This document shows, piece after piece, positions 9,121 through 17,649 of a stretch of DNA of 64,000 nt. The position numbers and the translations under genes are program-made. Under the pieces are notes generated by a model that did not search any database, was not told the DNA's origin, and was given only the letters and a program-made list of their open reading frames with translations. Source of the stretch: Streptomyces sp. P9-A4 (GTDB lineage: Bacteria > Actinomycetota > Actinomycetes > Streptomycetales > Streptomycetaceae); the NCBI RefSeq assembly GCF_036634195.1, contig NZ_JAZIFY010000001.1, positions 6,210,501 to 6,274,500 on the forward strand, written 5' to 3'. Position 1 is the stretch's first letter. The number at the start of each line of letters is the position of its first letter.

Positions 9121-10866
9121 TCAGTTCGAGCTCTTCGACGGGTCCTTGAGGCCGACGGTCGCGTAGTCGATCTGCCCGCTCCAGGAGATGTGGCCGTAGG
9201 CGCCGGCGATGTTGGTGCCGACGAGGAGTGAGCGGCGCTTCATGGCTCCGGGGGCGACCGGGGCCTTGGCGAGGATCTGTCCGTCGAGCTCCTGCCACGC
9301 CTTGTTGGCCTGGCCGCCGTCGGTCATGGCGGCGATCTCGTCCATCCGCTTCATGACGGCGTCGTCCTTGAAGAGGGAGTGGTTGCCGGAGTTGCCCTTC
9401 TCCTTGATGTAGCGGCCGTCGAAGACGAAGGGGAGGAAGGTGGTGCCGGAGGGGAAGTCGGGGCACCAGCCGGTGTAGACGAGGTCCGTGCGGTTCTTGG
9501 TGTCGCCGATGGTGTCGTAGAAGGCGGACGGGTCGACGGTCTCGATGGTCACCTTGATGCCGGCCCGGCCCAGGGACTGCTGGACGGCCTCACCGATCGC
9601 CTTGTCGTTGATGGAGACGGTGAGGCTGGTGGAGAAGCCGCCGCCCTTTCCGGCCTCCTTGAGCAGCTGCTTGGCCTTCTCGGGGTCGCCGGAGAGCGGG
9701 ATCTTCAGGGTGTCGGGCTGCTTTCCGCCGGTGAAGAGGGAGCCGGGCATGGCGGCGCTGGAGGCGTCGGTGACGGCCGGGCCGCCGGTGGCGGTGACGA
9801 TCGCCTCCCGGTCGAGGGCCCACTGCACGGCCTGGCGGACCTTCACATTGTCGAAGGGGGCGCGGCCGGTGTGCATCTGGACCATCTCGGTACAGCTGCT
9901 GGACTCGGCGAGCAGCCGGGCCTTGACGTCGGCCTTGGTGAGCACCTTGGAGATGGACTCGGGGCGGAGCTGGGCCCAGGGGACGGCGGAGGCGTCGGAG
10001 CCGGAGGAGGCGATGAGCCGGTCGTCGATCTGGTTGCCCTTGAGGCCCATCGTGACGACGATCCGGTCCGGGTACGCCTTGCGGACGGAGTCGCTCTTCG
10101 GGTCCCAGTGGGTGTTGCGGACCAGGACGATCTGCTTGTCACGGGCGTACGTGTCGATCTTGTACGGTCCCGAGGAGAACGGGCGGTTGTCGTACTGGGG
10201 CCCCTTGTCCTGCTTCGGCGGCACGGGGGCGAAGGTCGGCAGGGTGGCGGCGAAGGGGAACTCGGCGAAGGCCGTGTGGAGTTCGAAGACGATCGTGCGG
10301 GCGTCGGGTGTCTTCACCGAGTCGAGGTGCTTGCCCTGGGCCGGCCCCTGGTACCCCTTGGCACCGGCGAGGTAGCGGGCCGCGTAGTCGGGGCCGCCGG
10401 GCAGGTCGGGGGAGAAGGACCGCTCCACGTTGTACTTGATGTCCTGGGCGGTGATCGGGGTGCCGTCCTCGTACTTCAGGCCCGGCTTGAGGCGGAAGGT
10501 CCAGGTCTTGGCGCCGTTGGACGAGGTGCCGAGGTTCTCGGCGAGGTCGGGGACCAGTTCGCTGCCGCCGGCGCCGGGTGCCGCCTTGTAGGTGACGAGG
10601 GTGCGGTAGAGCAGCCGGGTGCCGAAGTCCATGTCGGGCATCACCCAGTTGCGGGCCGGGTCGAGGTGGGTGAAGTCCTGGTTGGAGAGGACGTTGAGCG
10701 TGCCGCCCTTCTGCGGGGTGCCGCCGAGGACCGTCCCCACGGTGGTGGTCGCGGGGTTCTTGCCGGTCCGGCCGCCGCCGGACTTCTCTCCGCCGGAGCA
10801 TCCGGTCACGGCCAGGGTCAGGGTCGTCACCAAGGCGGTGGCCAGGACGTACGTGCGCTTGTTCAT
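9121..10866 (-). CDS. Oligopeptide-type ABC transporter substrate-binding lipoprotein
   Basis: A 581-residue family-5 extracellular solute-binding protein. The signal peptide ends in a lipobox, LAVTGC, with Cys23 as the lipidation site, then a Gly/Ser/Lys linker. The mature part has the family entry GGTLNVLSNQDFTHLDPARNW and the conserved RLKPGLKYEDGTPITAQDI (about residues 125-143). It is the first gene of the importer operon; GGAG lies 9 bases before the ATG, and the promoter coincides with a regulon operator. Its position in a hydroxyproline locus suggests that the ligand is hydroxyproline, a betaine of it, or short Hyp-containing peptides such as collagen fragments; that is inference. Confidence 0.93.
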   Translation of the reverse strand: MNKRTYVLATALVTTLTLAVTGCSGGEKSGGGRTGKNPATTTVGTVLGGTPQKGGTLNVLSNQDFTHLDPARNWVMPDMDFGTRLLYRTLVTYKAAPGAGGSELVPDLAENLGTSSNGAKTWTFRLKPGLKYEDGTPITAQDIKYNVERSFSPDLPGGPDYAARYLAGAKGYQGPAQGKHLDSVKTPDARTIVFELHTAFAEFPFAATLPTFAPVPPKQDKGPQYDNRPFSSGPYKIDTYARDKQIVLVRNTHWDPKSDSVRKAYPDRIVVTMGLKGNQIDDRLIASSGSDASAVPWAQLRPESISKVLTKADVKARLLAESSSCTEMVQMHTGRAPFDNVKVRQAVQWALDREAIVTATGGPAVTDASSAAMPGSLFTGGKQPDTLKIPLSGDPEKAKQLLKEAGKGGGFSTSLTVSINDKAIGEAVQQSLGRAGIKVTIETVDPSAFYDTIGDTKNRTDLVYTGWCPDFPSGTTFLPFVFDGRYIKEKGNSGNHSLFKDDAVMKRMDEIAAMTDGGQANKAWQELDGQILAKAPVAPGAMKRRSLLVGTNIAGAYGHISWSGQIDYATVGLKDPSKSSN

Positions 10867-10922
10867 GGGTGGTCACTCCGTGGAACAGTCGGACAGCCGA
10901 AGGCAGCTGGAATGTGACCGGT

Positions 10923-10951
10923 AACATAGTAATGTGAAATTGCACTGACAA
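10923..10951 (-). promoter_or_regulatory. Importer promoter with overlapping regulon operator (site 2)
   Basis: Read on the minus strand, TTGTCA (10951-10946) and TATGTT (10928-10923) are 17 bp apart. The 26 bases 10951-10926 match site 1 at 25 positions, so the operator and the core promoter are the same sequence. Transcription would start about 50 bases before the binding-protein gene. Confidence 0.7.
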
Positions 10952-11035
10952 GCTATCGGGAGGGCTGTTACCCATCCGTGTCCGGGAGGTGTCGCGCCGA
11001 TGTCGTCCCATCGGTCATGCTCCCGGTTCGGGGTC

Positions 11036-11070
11036 TTGGCAGGCTCAGTGCAATGTGAAATATTACTGAG
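11036..11070 (+). promoter_or_regulatory. Dehydrogenase operon promoter/operator, probably leaderless (site 3)
   Basis: CTCAGT (11044-11049) and ACTGAG (11065-11070) form perfect 6-bp ends of a dyad whose centre, GCAATGTGAAATATT, resembles sites 1 and 2. TTGGCA (11036-11041) and AATATT (11059-11064) are 17 bp apart. The -10 box ends 6 bases before the GTG start codon, so the transcript is likely leaderless, and a repressor here would block polymerase directly. Confidence 0.6.
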
Positions 11071-12237
11071 GTGCCCACGAGACAAACCTCGGACGTCATC
11101 GTCATCGGCGCCGGCGTCGTCGGCGCAGCCTGCGCCCACTACGCGGCCCTCGCCGGCCTCTCCGTCACCGTCGTCGACCGCGGCTCCGTCGCGGGCGGCA
11201 CGACCGGAGCGGGCGAGGGCAACCTCCTGGTCTCCGACAAGGAGCCCGGCCCCGAACTCGAACTCGCCCTCCTCTCCACCACGCTGTGGACCGAACTCGC
11301 CGACCGGCTCCCGCCGACCGTCGAGTACGAGGCCAAGGGCGGCCTCGTCGTCGCCTCCGGCGAGGCGGGACTGAACGCCCTGCGCGAGTTCGCGGCCCAC
11401 CAGGGGAAGGCGGGTGTCGTCGCGCACGAGGTGCCGGGTGACCGGCTCCACGACCTGGAGCCCCACCTCGCACCGGGCCTCACCGGCGGATTCCACTACC
11501 CGCAGGACTCTCAGGTGATGCCCGCCCATGCTGCCGCGCGGCTGCTCGGCACCGCCGGCGACCGGGTTCGCCTCGCGCTGGGGGAGGAGGTCACCGGCCT
11601 CCTGACCGGCGCGGGCGGAGCGGTCCGCGGGGTGCGGACCGCGACCCGCGAACTCCACGCGCCTTATGTGGTGAACGCCGCCGGGACCTGGGGCGGCGCC
11701 GTCGCCGGGCTCGCCGGCGTCGACCTGCCCGTACTGCCCCGCAGGGGCTTCGTCCTGGTCACCGAACCGCTGCCGCGCGTCGTCCGCCACAAGGTGTACG
11801 CCGCCGACTACGTGGCCGACGTGGCCAGCGGCTCCGCGGCCCTCCAGACCTCCGCGGTCGTCGAGGGCACCCCGGCGGGCCCCGTCCTCATCGGCGCCAG
11901 CCGGGAGCGCGTCGGCTTCGACCGGAGCCTCTCCACCGAGGTGCTGCGCCGCCTCGCCGCCGGTGCCACCTCGTTGTTCCCCGTCCTCGGCACCGTACGG
12001 GCGATCCGCACCTACCTCGGCTTCCGCCCCTATCTGCCCGACCACCTGCCCGCCATCGGGCCCGACCCCCGGGTCCCGGGGCTGCTGCACGCCTGCGGAC
12101 ACGAGGGCGCGGGCATCGGGCTCGCACCGGTGACCGGGCAGATCGTCGCCGCCTGTCTGACCGGCGCCGAACCTCCCCTCGACATCCGCCCCTTCCGGCC
12201 CGAGCGCTTCGACACCACCGCCACCGCGACCGCCTGA
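11071..12237 (+). CDS. FAD-dependent amino-acid oxidoreductase, D-hydroxyproline dehydrogenase beta-type subunit
   Basis: A 388-residue DAO-family flavoprotein. The dinucleotide fold DVIVIGAGVVGAACAHYAA starts at residue 8, followed by VTVVDRGSVAGGTTGAGEGN, where FAD-contacting residues lie. The C-terminal GFRPYLPDHLPAIGPDP and HACGHEGAGIGLAPVTGQIV segments are typical of glycine oxidase/HcnC-type subunits. With the next two genes it forms a three-subunit enzyme like the HcnABC and hydroxyproline dehydrogenase complexes: this subunit oxidises cis-4-hydroxy-D-proline to delta1-pyrroline-4-hydroxy-2-carboxylate. GTG immediately follows the operator with no room for a normal ribosome binding site, consistent with leaderless initiation. 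Confidence 0.87.
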   Translation: MPTRQTSDVIVIGAGVVGAACAHYAALAGLSVTVVDRGSVAGGTTGAGEGNLLVSDKEPGPELELALLSTTLWTELADRLPPTVEYEAKGGLVVASGEAGLNALREFAAHQGKAGVVAHEVPGDRLHDLEPHLAPGLTGGFHYPQDSQVMPAHAAARLLGTAGDRVRLALGEEVTGLLTGAGGAVRGVRTATRELHAPYVVNAAGTWGGAVAGLAGVDLPVLPRRGFVLVTEPLPRVVRHKVYAADYVADVASGSAALQTSAVVEGTPAGPVLIGASRERVGFDRSLSTEVLRRLAAGATSLFPVLGTVRAIRTYLGFRPYLPDHLPAIGPDPRVPGLLHACGHEGAGIGLAPVTGQIVAACLTGAEPPLDIRPFRPERFDTTATATA

Positions 12238-12269
12238 GGCGCGCACCCACCGTCACGAGAGGAGGGCCC

Positions 12270-12584
12270 GTGGCCCGCACACCCACCGACCTGGTCGGTG
12301 CACAGCCCGACCCGCCGTTCGAGATCACCTTCGACGGCAGGCGGGTCACCGCCCTGCCCGGCCAGACCGTCGCAGCCGCCCTGTGGGGCGCCGGCATCCT
12401 GGCCTGGCGCACCACCCGGGACGGCGGCCGGCCACGCGGCGCCTTCTGCGGCATCGGCCAGTGCTACGACTGCCTCGCCACCGTCAACGGCGAGCCCAAC
12501 CGGCGCGCCTGTCTGGTCCCGGCCCGCCCCGGCGACGCGATCACCACCCAGGAAGGACACGGCCATGACCGCCTCGGCGTCTGA
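12270..12584 (+). CDS. Small [2Fe-2S] subunit of the hydroxyproline dehydrogenase
   Basis: A 104-residue ferredoxin-fold protein. Cys60, Cys65 and Cys68 in CGIGQCYDC, with Cys81 in RRAC, give the C-x4-C-x2-C-x(12)-C plant-type [2Fe-2S] pattern of HcnA-like and sarcosine-oxidase-alpha N-terminal domains. The beta-grasp entry is FEITFDGRRVTALPGQTVAA. It would carry electrons inside the three-subunit dehydrogenase. GAGGAGG lies just before the GTG start. The 3' end overlaps the next gene by 20 bases in another frame, a tight coupling that supports equal expression of the two subunits. Confidence 0.88.
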   Translation: MARTPTDLVGAQPDPPFEITFDGRRVTALPGQTVAAALWGAGILAWRTTRDGGRPRGAFCGIGQCYDCLATVNGEPNRRACLVPARPGDAITTQEGHGHDRLGV

Positions 12585-14052
12585 GCCGAAGGACCCGTCG
12601 GCGTCCGGACCGTACGACCTCGTGGTCGTCGGCGCGGGCTCCGCCGGGCTCGCCGGAGCCGTCACCGCCGCCGGACTCGGCCTCTCCGTCGCCCTCCTGG
12701 ACTCCTCGACCCAGCCCGGCGGGCAGTTCTACCGGCACCCGGCGCCCGCCCTCGGCGCCGTACGCCCCGAAGCCCTGCACCACGACTGGTCGGCCTTCTC
12801 CGACCTGCGCCGACGCCTGGCGGAGAGCAGCGTCGACCATCTGACCGGACACCATGTGTGGTCCGTCGTGCAGGAGGCCGACGGGAGCTGGGCCGCGCAC
12901 GCGGTCACCGGCGCCGACGGTACGGCGGAGGCACCCGTCCGGGTCCGCGCCCGCGCGCTGCTGCTCGCCACCGGCGCGTACGAGCGCCAGCTGCCCTTCC
13001 CCGGCTGGACCCTGCCCGGCGTGGTGGGCGCCGGGGGAGCGCAGGCCATGCTCAAGTCCGGGCTCGTGCTGCCCGGCCGTCGGGTGGTCGTGGCCGGCAG
13101 CGGCCCGCTGCTGCTCGCCGTCGCCTCCTCGCTGGCCTCGGCCGGAGCGCGGGTGCCGGCGGTCGTCGAGGCGGCCGGATACCTGCGGTACGCCCGTACC
13201 CCCCGTGCCCTCGTCACCAACCCGCGCAAGGCCGTCGAGGCCCTCGTGCACGGCGCCGCACTGGCCCGGCACCGGGTGCCCGTACGGCTGCGCAGCGCGG
13301 TGACCGAGGTGCACGGCACCGACCGGGTGGAGGCCGTCACGGTCTCCCGCCTGGACCGCGACTGGCGGCCCGTACCGGGGGCGGGCCGCCGGATCGCGTG
13401 CGACGCGCTCGCCGTCGGACACGGCCTCGTGCCCCAGATCGAGCTGGCCACGGCCCTCGGCTGCGCCACCCGTGTGCTGCCGGACGGCACCCTGGGCCTG
13501 GACCTGGACGACCTCCAGGAGAGCTCGGTGCCGGGGCTGTGGGCCGCGGGTGAGACCGGCGGCGTGGGAGGCGCCGAACTCGCCCGTACCGAAGGCGAGC
13601 TGGCCGGGCGGGCGATAGCCGCCCGGCTGCTCGGCCGCCGCGCCGGTGCGCGGCCGGCGGCCGGTGCGGTCGCCGGTCTCCGGCGCCGCCGGGACCGGAT
13701 GCGAGCCTTCGCCGACGTGATGTCCGCCGCGCACGCCCCCGGCCCCGGCTGGCCGGGCTGGCTGGCCGACGACACGGACGTGTGCCGCTGCGAGGAGGTC
13801 CCCGCGGGCCGCATCCGCGAGGCGGTCGACGAGCTCGGGGCGCGCGACGCCCGGACCGTCAAACTCCTCACCCGGGCCGGCATGGGGTGGTGTCAGGGCC
13901 GGATGTGCGGAACGGCCGTGGCGTGCCTCGCGGCCCGTGGCGGCACCCCCGAGCCGCCCGCCGAGCGGCGTCCGTTCGCCGTGCCCGTATCGCTGGCGAC
14001 GCTCGCCGCGCTCGACGGGACGGCGGACGGGAATGCCGAACCCTCCCGGTAG
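12565..14052 (+). CDS. FAD/NAD(P)-binding subunit with C-terminal BFD-type [2Fe-2S] domain, hydroxyproline dehydrogenase alpha-type
   Basis: A 495-residue HcnB-like subunit. The first dinucleotide fold is DLVVVGAGSAGLAGAVTAAG (about residues 15-34) followed by QPGGQFYRH; the second, RRVVVAGSGPLLLAVASSLA, is at about 170-190. The C-terminal domain has Cys407, Cys409, Cys443 and Cys448 in the CRC...CQGRMC pattern of the bacterioferritin-associated-ferredoxin fold, a second [2Fe-2S] site. Together with the small Fe-S subunit and the DAO subunit it should pass electrons from D-hydroxyproline to the respiratory chain. The ATG at 12565, inside the end of the preceding gene, is preferred over the longer open frame because homologues begin just before this first Rossmann motif. 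Confidence 0.87.
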   Translation: MTASASEPKDPSASGPYDLVVVGAGSAGLAGAVTAAGLGLSVALLDSSTQPGGQFYRHPAPALGAVRPEALHHDWSAFSDLRRRLAESSVDHLTGHHVWSVVQEADGSWAAHAVTGADGTAEAPVRVRARALLLATGAYERQLPFPGWTLPGVVGAGGAQAMLKSGLVLPGRRVVVAGSGPLLLAVASSLASAGARVPAVVEAAGYLRYARTPRALVTNPRKAVEALVHGAALARHRVPVRLRSAVTEVHGTDRVEAVTVSRLDRDWRPVPGAGRRIACDALAVGHGLVPQIELATALGCATRVLPDGTLGLDLDDLQESSVPGLWAAGETGGVGGAELARTEGELAGRAIAARLLGRRAGARPAAGAVAGLRRRRDRMRAFADVMSAAHAPGPGWPGWLADDTDVCRCEEVPAGRIREAVDELGARDARTVKLLTRAGMGWCQGRMCGTAVACLAARGGTPEPPAERRPFAVPVSLATLAALDGTADGNAEPSR

Positions 14053-14064
14053 CGGCTCGGGCCG

Positions 14065-14102
14065 CGCTGCCGGCGGCGGCCGGGACGCCGCTGCCGGCAG
14101 CG
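14065..14102 (+). terminator. Stem-loop after the dehydrogenase operon
   Basis: CGCTGCCGGC and GCCGGCAGCG are perfect 10-bp arms around an 18-base GC-rich loop, 13 bases after the alpha-subunit stop codon and before the deaminase promoter. It is probably a terminator or attenuator separating the two operons. Confidence 0.6.
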
Positions 14103-14148
14103 GCATGGAAAGCCCTTCCGAAGAACCCCGAAAGTCGGTGGAGACCCC

Positions 14149-14194
14149 TTGCGGGCTCCCCCTTCCCTGCTAGTAAAATGTCACACATTACAGA
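14149..14194 (+). promoter_or_regulatory. Deaminase operon promoter with regulon operator (site 4)
   Basis: TTGCGG (14149-14154) precedes an AT-rich TAGTAAAAT (14171-14179). The overlapping dyad AATGT-CAC-ACATT (14177-14189) shares CACATTAC with sites 1 and 2 and sits over the expected transcription start. The spacing of the dyad is two bases wider than at site 1, so this is the most divergent of the four sites. Confidence 0.55.
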
Positions 14195-14206
14195 AAGGTC
14201 GTCGAG

Positions 14207-15115
14207 ATGAACGCCACCACCTGGTCCACCGACCGTCCCTGGCGCGGAATCATGGTCGCCACCACCTTGCCCTTCAAGGAAGACCTCTCCGTCGACTACG
14301 ACGCCTACGCCGAGCACGTGGCCTGGCTGATCGCCAACGGCTGCGACGGCGTCGTCCCCAACGGCTCCCTCGGCGAGTACCAGACGCTCACCGCCGAAGA
14401 GCGCGCCCAGGTCGTCCGTACCGCCGTCGCCGCCGCCGGTGACGGCGCGCGGGTCATGCCCGGTGTCGCCGCCTACGGCAGCGCCGAGTCCCGCCGCTGG
14501 GCCGAGCAGGCCGCCGAGGCCAGCTGCGGCTCGGTCCTGCTCCTGCCGCCCAACGCGTACCGCGCCGACGAGCGTTCCGTCGTCGCCCACTACGCCGAGG
14601 TCGCCGAGGTCGGCATCCCGATCGTCGCGTACAACAACCCGATCGACACCAAGGTCGACCTCGTCCCGAGCCTCCTCGCCAAGCTGCACGGCGACGGCAG
14701 CATCGTCGCCGTGAAGGAGTTCAGCGGCGACGTCCGCAGGGCGTACGAGATCGGCGAGCTCGCCCCCGAGCTCGACCTGCTGATCGGCGCCGACGACGTC
14801 CTCCTGGAACTGGCCCTCGCCGGCGCCGTCGGCTGGATCGCCGGCTACCCCAACGCCTTCCCCGCCAGCTGCGCCGAGCTGTACCGCGCCGCCGTCTCGG
14901 GCGACATGGCCACCGCCCGGTCGCTCTACTCCTCCCTGCACTCCCTGCTCCGCTGGGACTCCAAGGTCGAGTTCGTCCAGTCCATCAAGCTCTCCATGGA
15001 CATCGCCGGCCGCAAGGGCGGGCCCACCCGTCCGCCGCGTCTCCCGCTCGTCGGCGCGATCGACGCCGCCGTGCGCACCGCCACCGAGAAGGCCGTCGCC
15101 GACGGCCACCGCTGA
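14207..15115 (+). CDS. DapA-superfamily deaminase (probable delta1-pyrroline-4-hydroxy-2-carboxylate deaminase)
   Basis: A 302-residue TIM-barrel protein of the dihydrodipicolinate synthase family. Schiff-base Lys170 lies in IVAVKEFSGD and the catalytic Tyr142 in IVAYNNP; GSLGEYQTLT (about residues 49-58) replaces the GTTGE loop of true DapA. In hydroxyproline loci this family converts delta1-pyrroline-4-hydroxy-2-carboxylate to alpha-ketoglutarate semialdehyde and ammonia. The next genes, a 4-hydroxyproline epimerase and an aldehyde dehydrogenase, supply the preceding and following steps. AAAGG lies about 9 bases before the ATG. It opens the second catabolic operon, which also includes the regulator. 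Confidence 0.87.
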   Translation: MNATTWSTDRPWRGIMVATTLPFKEDLSVDYDAYAEHVAWLIANGCDGVVPNGSLGEYQTLTAEERAQVVRTAVAAAGDGARVMPGVAAYGSAESRRWAEQAAEASCGSVLLLPPNAYRADERSVVAHYAEVAEVGIPIVAYNNPIDTKVDLVPSLLAKLHGDGSIVAVKEFSGDVRRAYEIGELAPELDLLIGADDVLLELALAGAVGWIAGYPNAFPASCAELYRAAVSGDMATARSLYSSLHSLLRWDSKVEFVQSIKLSMDIAGRKGGPTRPPRLPLVGAIDAAVRTATEKAVADGHR

Positions 15116-15215
15116 CAGGACCCACCGCCGGTCGCCGGGACACCCCGGCCACCGGCCGCCCCGGCCGCACCGGGTGCCGCTCCGACCGTTCCGACCGCCC
15201 ACCGAAAGGAACTCC

Positions 15216-16220
15216 GTGCGTACGCGTCATGTCTTCCACGCCGTCGACTCCCACACCGAGGGCATGCCCACCCGGGTGATCACCGGAGGCGTCGGTGTCA
15301 TTCCCGGCGCCACCATGGCCGAGCGCAGGCTCCACTTCATCGAGCACCTGGACCACCTCAGGACGCTCCTGATGTTCGAGCCGCGCGGCCACGCGGCGAT
15401 GAGCGGCGCGATCCTCCAGCCGCCCACCCGCCCCGACGCCGACTACGGAGTCCTCTACATCGAGGTGTCGGGCCTCCTGCCGATGTGCGGCCACGGCACC
15501 ATCGGGGTCGCGACCGTCCTCGTCGAGACCGGCATGGTCCCGGTGTCCGAACCCGTCACCACCGTGCGGCTCGACACCCCGGCGGGCCTCGTCTCCGTGG
15601 ACGTCCTGGTGGAGGACGGCGTCGCGAAGTCCGCCACCTTCACCAACGTCCCCGCCTTCAGCGTCGGCCTGGACCGCGCCGTGGACGTCCCCGGCTTCGG
15701 CAAGGTCGTCTACGACCTCGCCTTCGGCGGCAACTTCTACGCCTTCGTCTCCCTCGACGACCTCGGGCTGCCCTTCGAGCGCGACCGCAAGGACGACCTC
15801 CTCGCCGCCGGGCTGGCGATCATGGACGCCATCAACGCCTCCCCGGACCGGCCCGTGCACCCCACCCAGCCCGAGATCGCCGGGCTGAAGCACGTCTACC
15901 TCACCGCCCCAGGCTCCGACGCCACGCACTCGCGGCACGCGATGGCCATCCACCCCGGCTGGTTCGACCGCTCCCCGTGCGGCACCGGCACCAGCGCCCG
16001 GATGGCCCAGCTGCACGCCAGGGGCGAACTCCCGCTGGACCGCGACTTCGTCAACGAGTCCTTCATCGGCACCCGGTTCACCGGCCGGCTCACCGCCGGG
16101 ACGGAGGTCGGCGGCTTCCCCGCCGTCATCCCGACCGTCACGGGCCGCGCCTGGATCACCGGCACCGCCCAGTACTTCCTCGACCCGGACGACCCCTTCC
16201 CCGGAGGCTTCCTCCTGTGA
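15216..16220 (+). CDS. 4-hydroxyproline 2-epimerase (proline racemase family)
   Basis: A 334-residue proline-racemase-family enzyme. Cys91 in PMCGHGT and Cys255 in DRSPCGTGTSARM are the two acid/base thiols, and DSHTEGMPTRVITGG near the N-terminus is characteristic of 4-hydroxyproline epimerases. It should interconvert trans-4-hydroxy-L-proline and cis-4-hydroxy-D-proline, feeding the dehydrogenase encoded upstream. The GTG at 15216 follows AAAGGA at a good distance; an in-frame GTG 42 bases upstream has no such site. The stop overlaps the aldehyde dehydrogenase start (GTGA). It is clearly a different subgroup from the racemase-like protein at 3116, which has the GYSTACGHG context. Confidence 0.9.
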   Translation: MRTRHVFHAVDSHTEGMPTRVITGGVGVIPGATMAERRLHFIEHLDHLRTLLMFEPRGHAAMSGAILQPPTRPDADYGVLYIEVSGLLPMCGHGTIGVATVLVETGMVPVSEPVTTVRLDTPAGLVSVDVLVEDGVAKSATFTNVPAFSVGLDRAVDVPGFGKVVYDLAFGGNFYAFVSLDDLGLPFERDRKDDLLAAGLAIMDAINASPDRPVHPTQPEIAGLKHVYLTAPGSDATHSRHAMAIHPGWFDRSPCGTGTSARMAQLHARGELPLDRDFVNESFIGTRFTGRLTAGTEVGGFPAVIPTVTGRAWITGTAQYFLDPDDPFPGGFLL

Positions 16221-17602
16221 TCACCGACATCACCACCCTCGTCTCCCGCAACCCAGCGGACCCGGACGACGTGCTCGTACGCCTCACCACCCCGGGCGCC
16301 TTCGCCGCCGCCGACGCCGTCGAGCGGGCCCGCACCGCCCAGCCCGGCTGGCTCCGCGGCGGGGCCGCCGCCCGCTCGGCCGCCCTCGGCGCGGTCGGCG
16401 CCGCCCTGGAGGCAGCGGCCGAGGAACTGGCCGACCTCGCCGTGCGCGAGGTCGGCAAGCCCCTCAGCGAGGCCAGGGCCGAGATCGCCCGCGCCGCCGC
16501 GATCTGGCGCTACTACGCCCAGGCGCCGTACGAGCCCACCGGCGCCGTCCACGAGACGGCGGCGGGGCCCGGACTGCTCCTGAACCGGCGCCGCCCGCAC
16601 GGCGTGGCGGGACTCGTCACGCCCTGGAACTTCCCCTTCGCCATCCCCAGCTGGAAGGCCGCCCCCGCGCTCGCGGTCGGCAACACCGTCGTCCTCAAGC
16701 CGGCGCCCGAGGCCACCGCGTGCGCCCTGCGGCTCGCGGAGATCATCGAGCAGGCGCTGCCGGAGAAGGTGTTCACCGTCCTGCCGGGCGGTCCCACCGA
16801 GGGCAACGCCCTCGTCTCGGCCGCCGACGTCGTCTCCTTCACCGGCTCCACCCCCGTCGGCCGGGCCGTCGCCCGCGCGGCGACCGCGCGGGGCATCCCC
16901 GTCCAGGCCGAGATGGGCGGTCTGAACGCGGCGATCGTCCTGCCCGACGCGGACATCGGCCAGGCGGCGGCGCACATCGCCGGGGCCGTCGCGGGCTTCG
17001 CGGGCCAGAAGTGCACCGCCACCAGCCGGGTCGTCGCCGTCGGAGCCGCCCTCGACCCGCTGCGCGAGGCCCTCTCCGAGGCCTTCCGCGCGATCCGGGT
17101 CGGCGACCCCGCCGATCCGGCCACGGTCTGCGGGCCGCTCGTCCACGAGAGCGCACGCGACCGGGTCGCCGAAGCCTGGCAGGGGGTCTCCGCGCTCGCC
17201 GGAGCCACCGTGCCCGCCAGGGCCGGCTGGTTCGCCGACCCGACCCTGGTGGAGAGGGTCCCGCCGGGCCACCAGCTGCTCAACGAGGAGGTGTTCGGGC
17301 CCGTCGCGGCCCTCCTGCCCGCCGACGACCTCGCCCACGCGGTACGGATCACCAACTCCGTGCCGTACGGACTCGTCACCTCGGTCCACACGGCCGACCT
17401 CAACGCGGCCCTGTACGGACTCGACCTCGTCGACACCGGCATGATCCGGATCAACGCCCCGTCCACCGGCGTCGACTTCCACCTGCCCTTCGGCGGCTCC
17501 AAGCAGTCCGGCCACGGCCCGCGCGAGCAGGGCAGGGCGGCCCTGGAGTTCTACACGTCGTCCCGCACGTACACCCTGGCCCCCGCGGGCTCCGCGGCGT
17601 GA
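16217..17602 (+). CDS. Aldehyde dehydrogenase (probable alpha-ketoglutaric semialdehyde dehydrogenase)
   Basis: A 461-residue NAD(P)+-dependent aldehyde dehydrogenase. Catalytic Cys266 is in FAGQKCTATSR and general-base Glu232 in AEMGGLNAAI, 34 residues apart as the family requires. VTPWNFPFAIPSWKAAPALA (about residues 135-154) is the conserved cofactor-binding segment, and FTGSTPVGRAV follows. In this context it oxidises alpha-ketoglutarate semialdehyde to alpha-ketoglutarate, the last step of hydroxyproline breakdown. The GTG start overlaps the epimerase stop by GTGA. Leu in EMGGLN in place of the usual Lys is typical of the semialdehyde dehydrogenase branch. Confidence 0.9.
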   Translation: MITDITTLVSRNPADPDDVLVRLTTPGAFAAADAVERARTAQPGWLRGGAAARSAALGAVGAALEAAAEELADLAVREVGKPLSEARAEIARAAAIWRYYAQAPYEPTGAVHETAAGPGLLLNRRRPHGVAGLVTPWNFPFAIPSWKAAPALAVGNTVVLKPAPEATACALRLAEIIEQALPEKVFTVLPGGPTEGNALVSAADVVSFTGSTPVGRAVARAATARGIPVQAEMGGLNAAIVLPDADIGQAAAHIAGAVAGFAGQKCTATSRVVAVGAALDPLREALSEAFRAIRVGDPADPATVCGPLVHESARDRVAEAWQGVSALAGATVPARAGWFADPTLVERVPPGHQLLNEEVFGPVAALLPADDLAHAVRITNSVPYGLVTSVHTADLNAALYGLDLVDTGMIRINAPSTGVDFHLPFGGSKQSGHGPREQGRAALEFYTSSRTYTLAPAGSAA

Positions 17603-17649
17603 CATCGTACGGTGGTGACGCCGGCCGAACCGAAGGGACCACCACCGTC

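Noticed and set aside
15174..15215. Upstream GTG at 15174 for the 4-hydroxyproline epimerase
   Set aside because: The additional residues are low-complexity Pro/Arg and no ribosome site precedes them; AAAGGA supports 15216.
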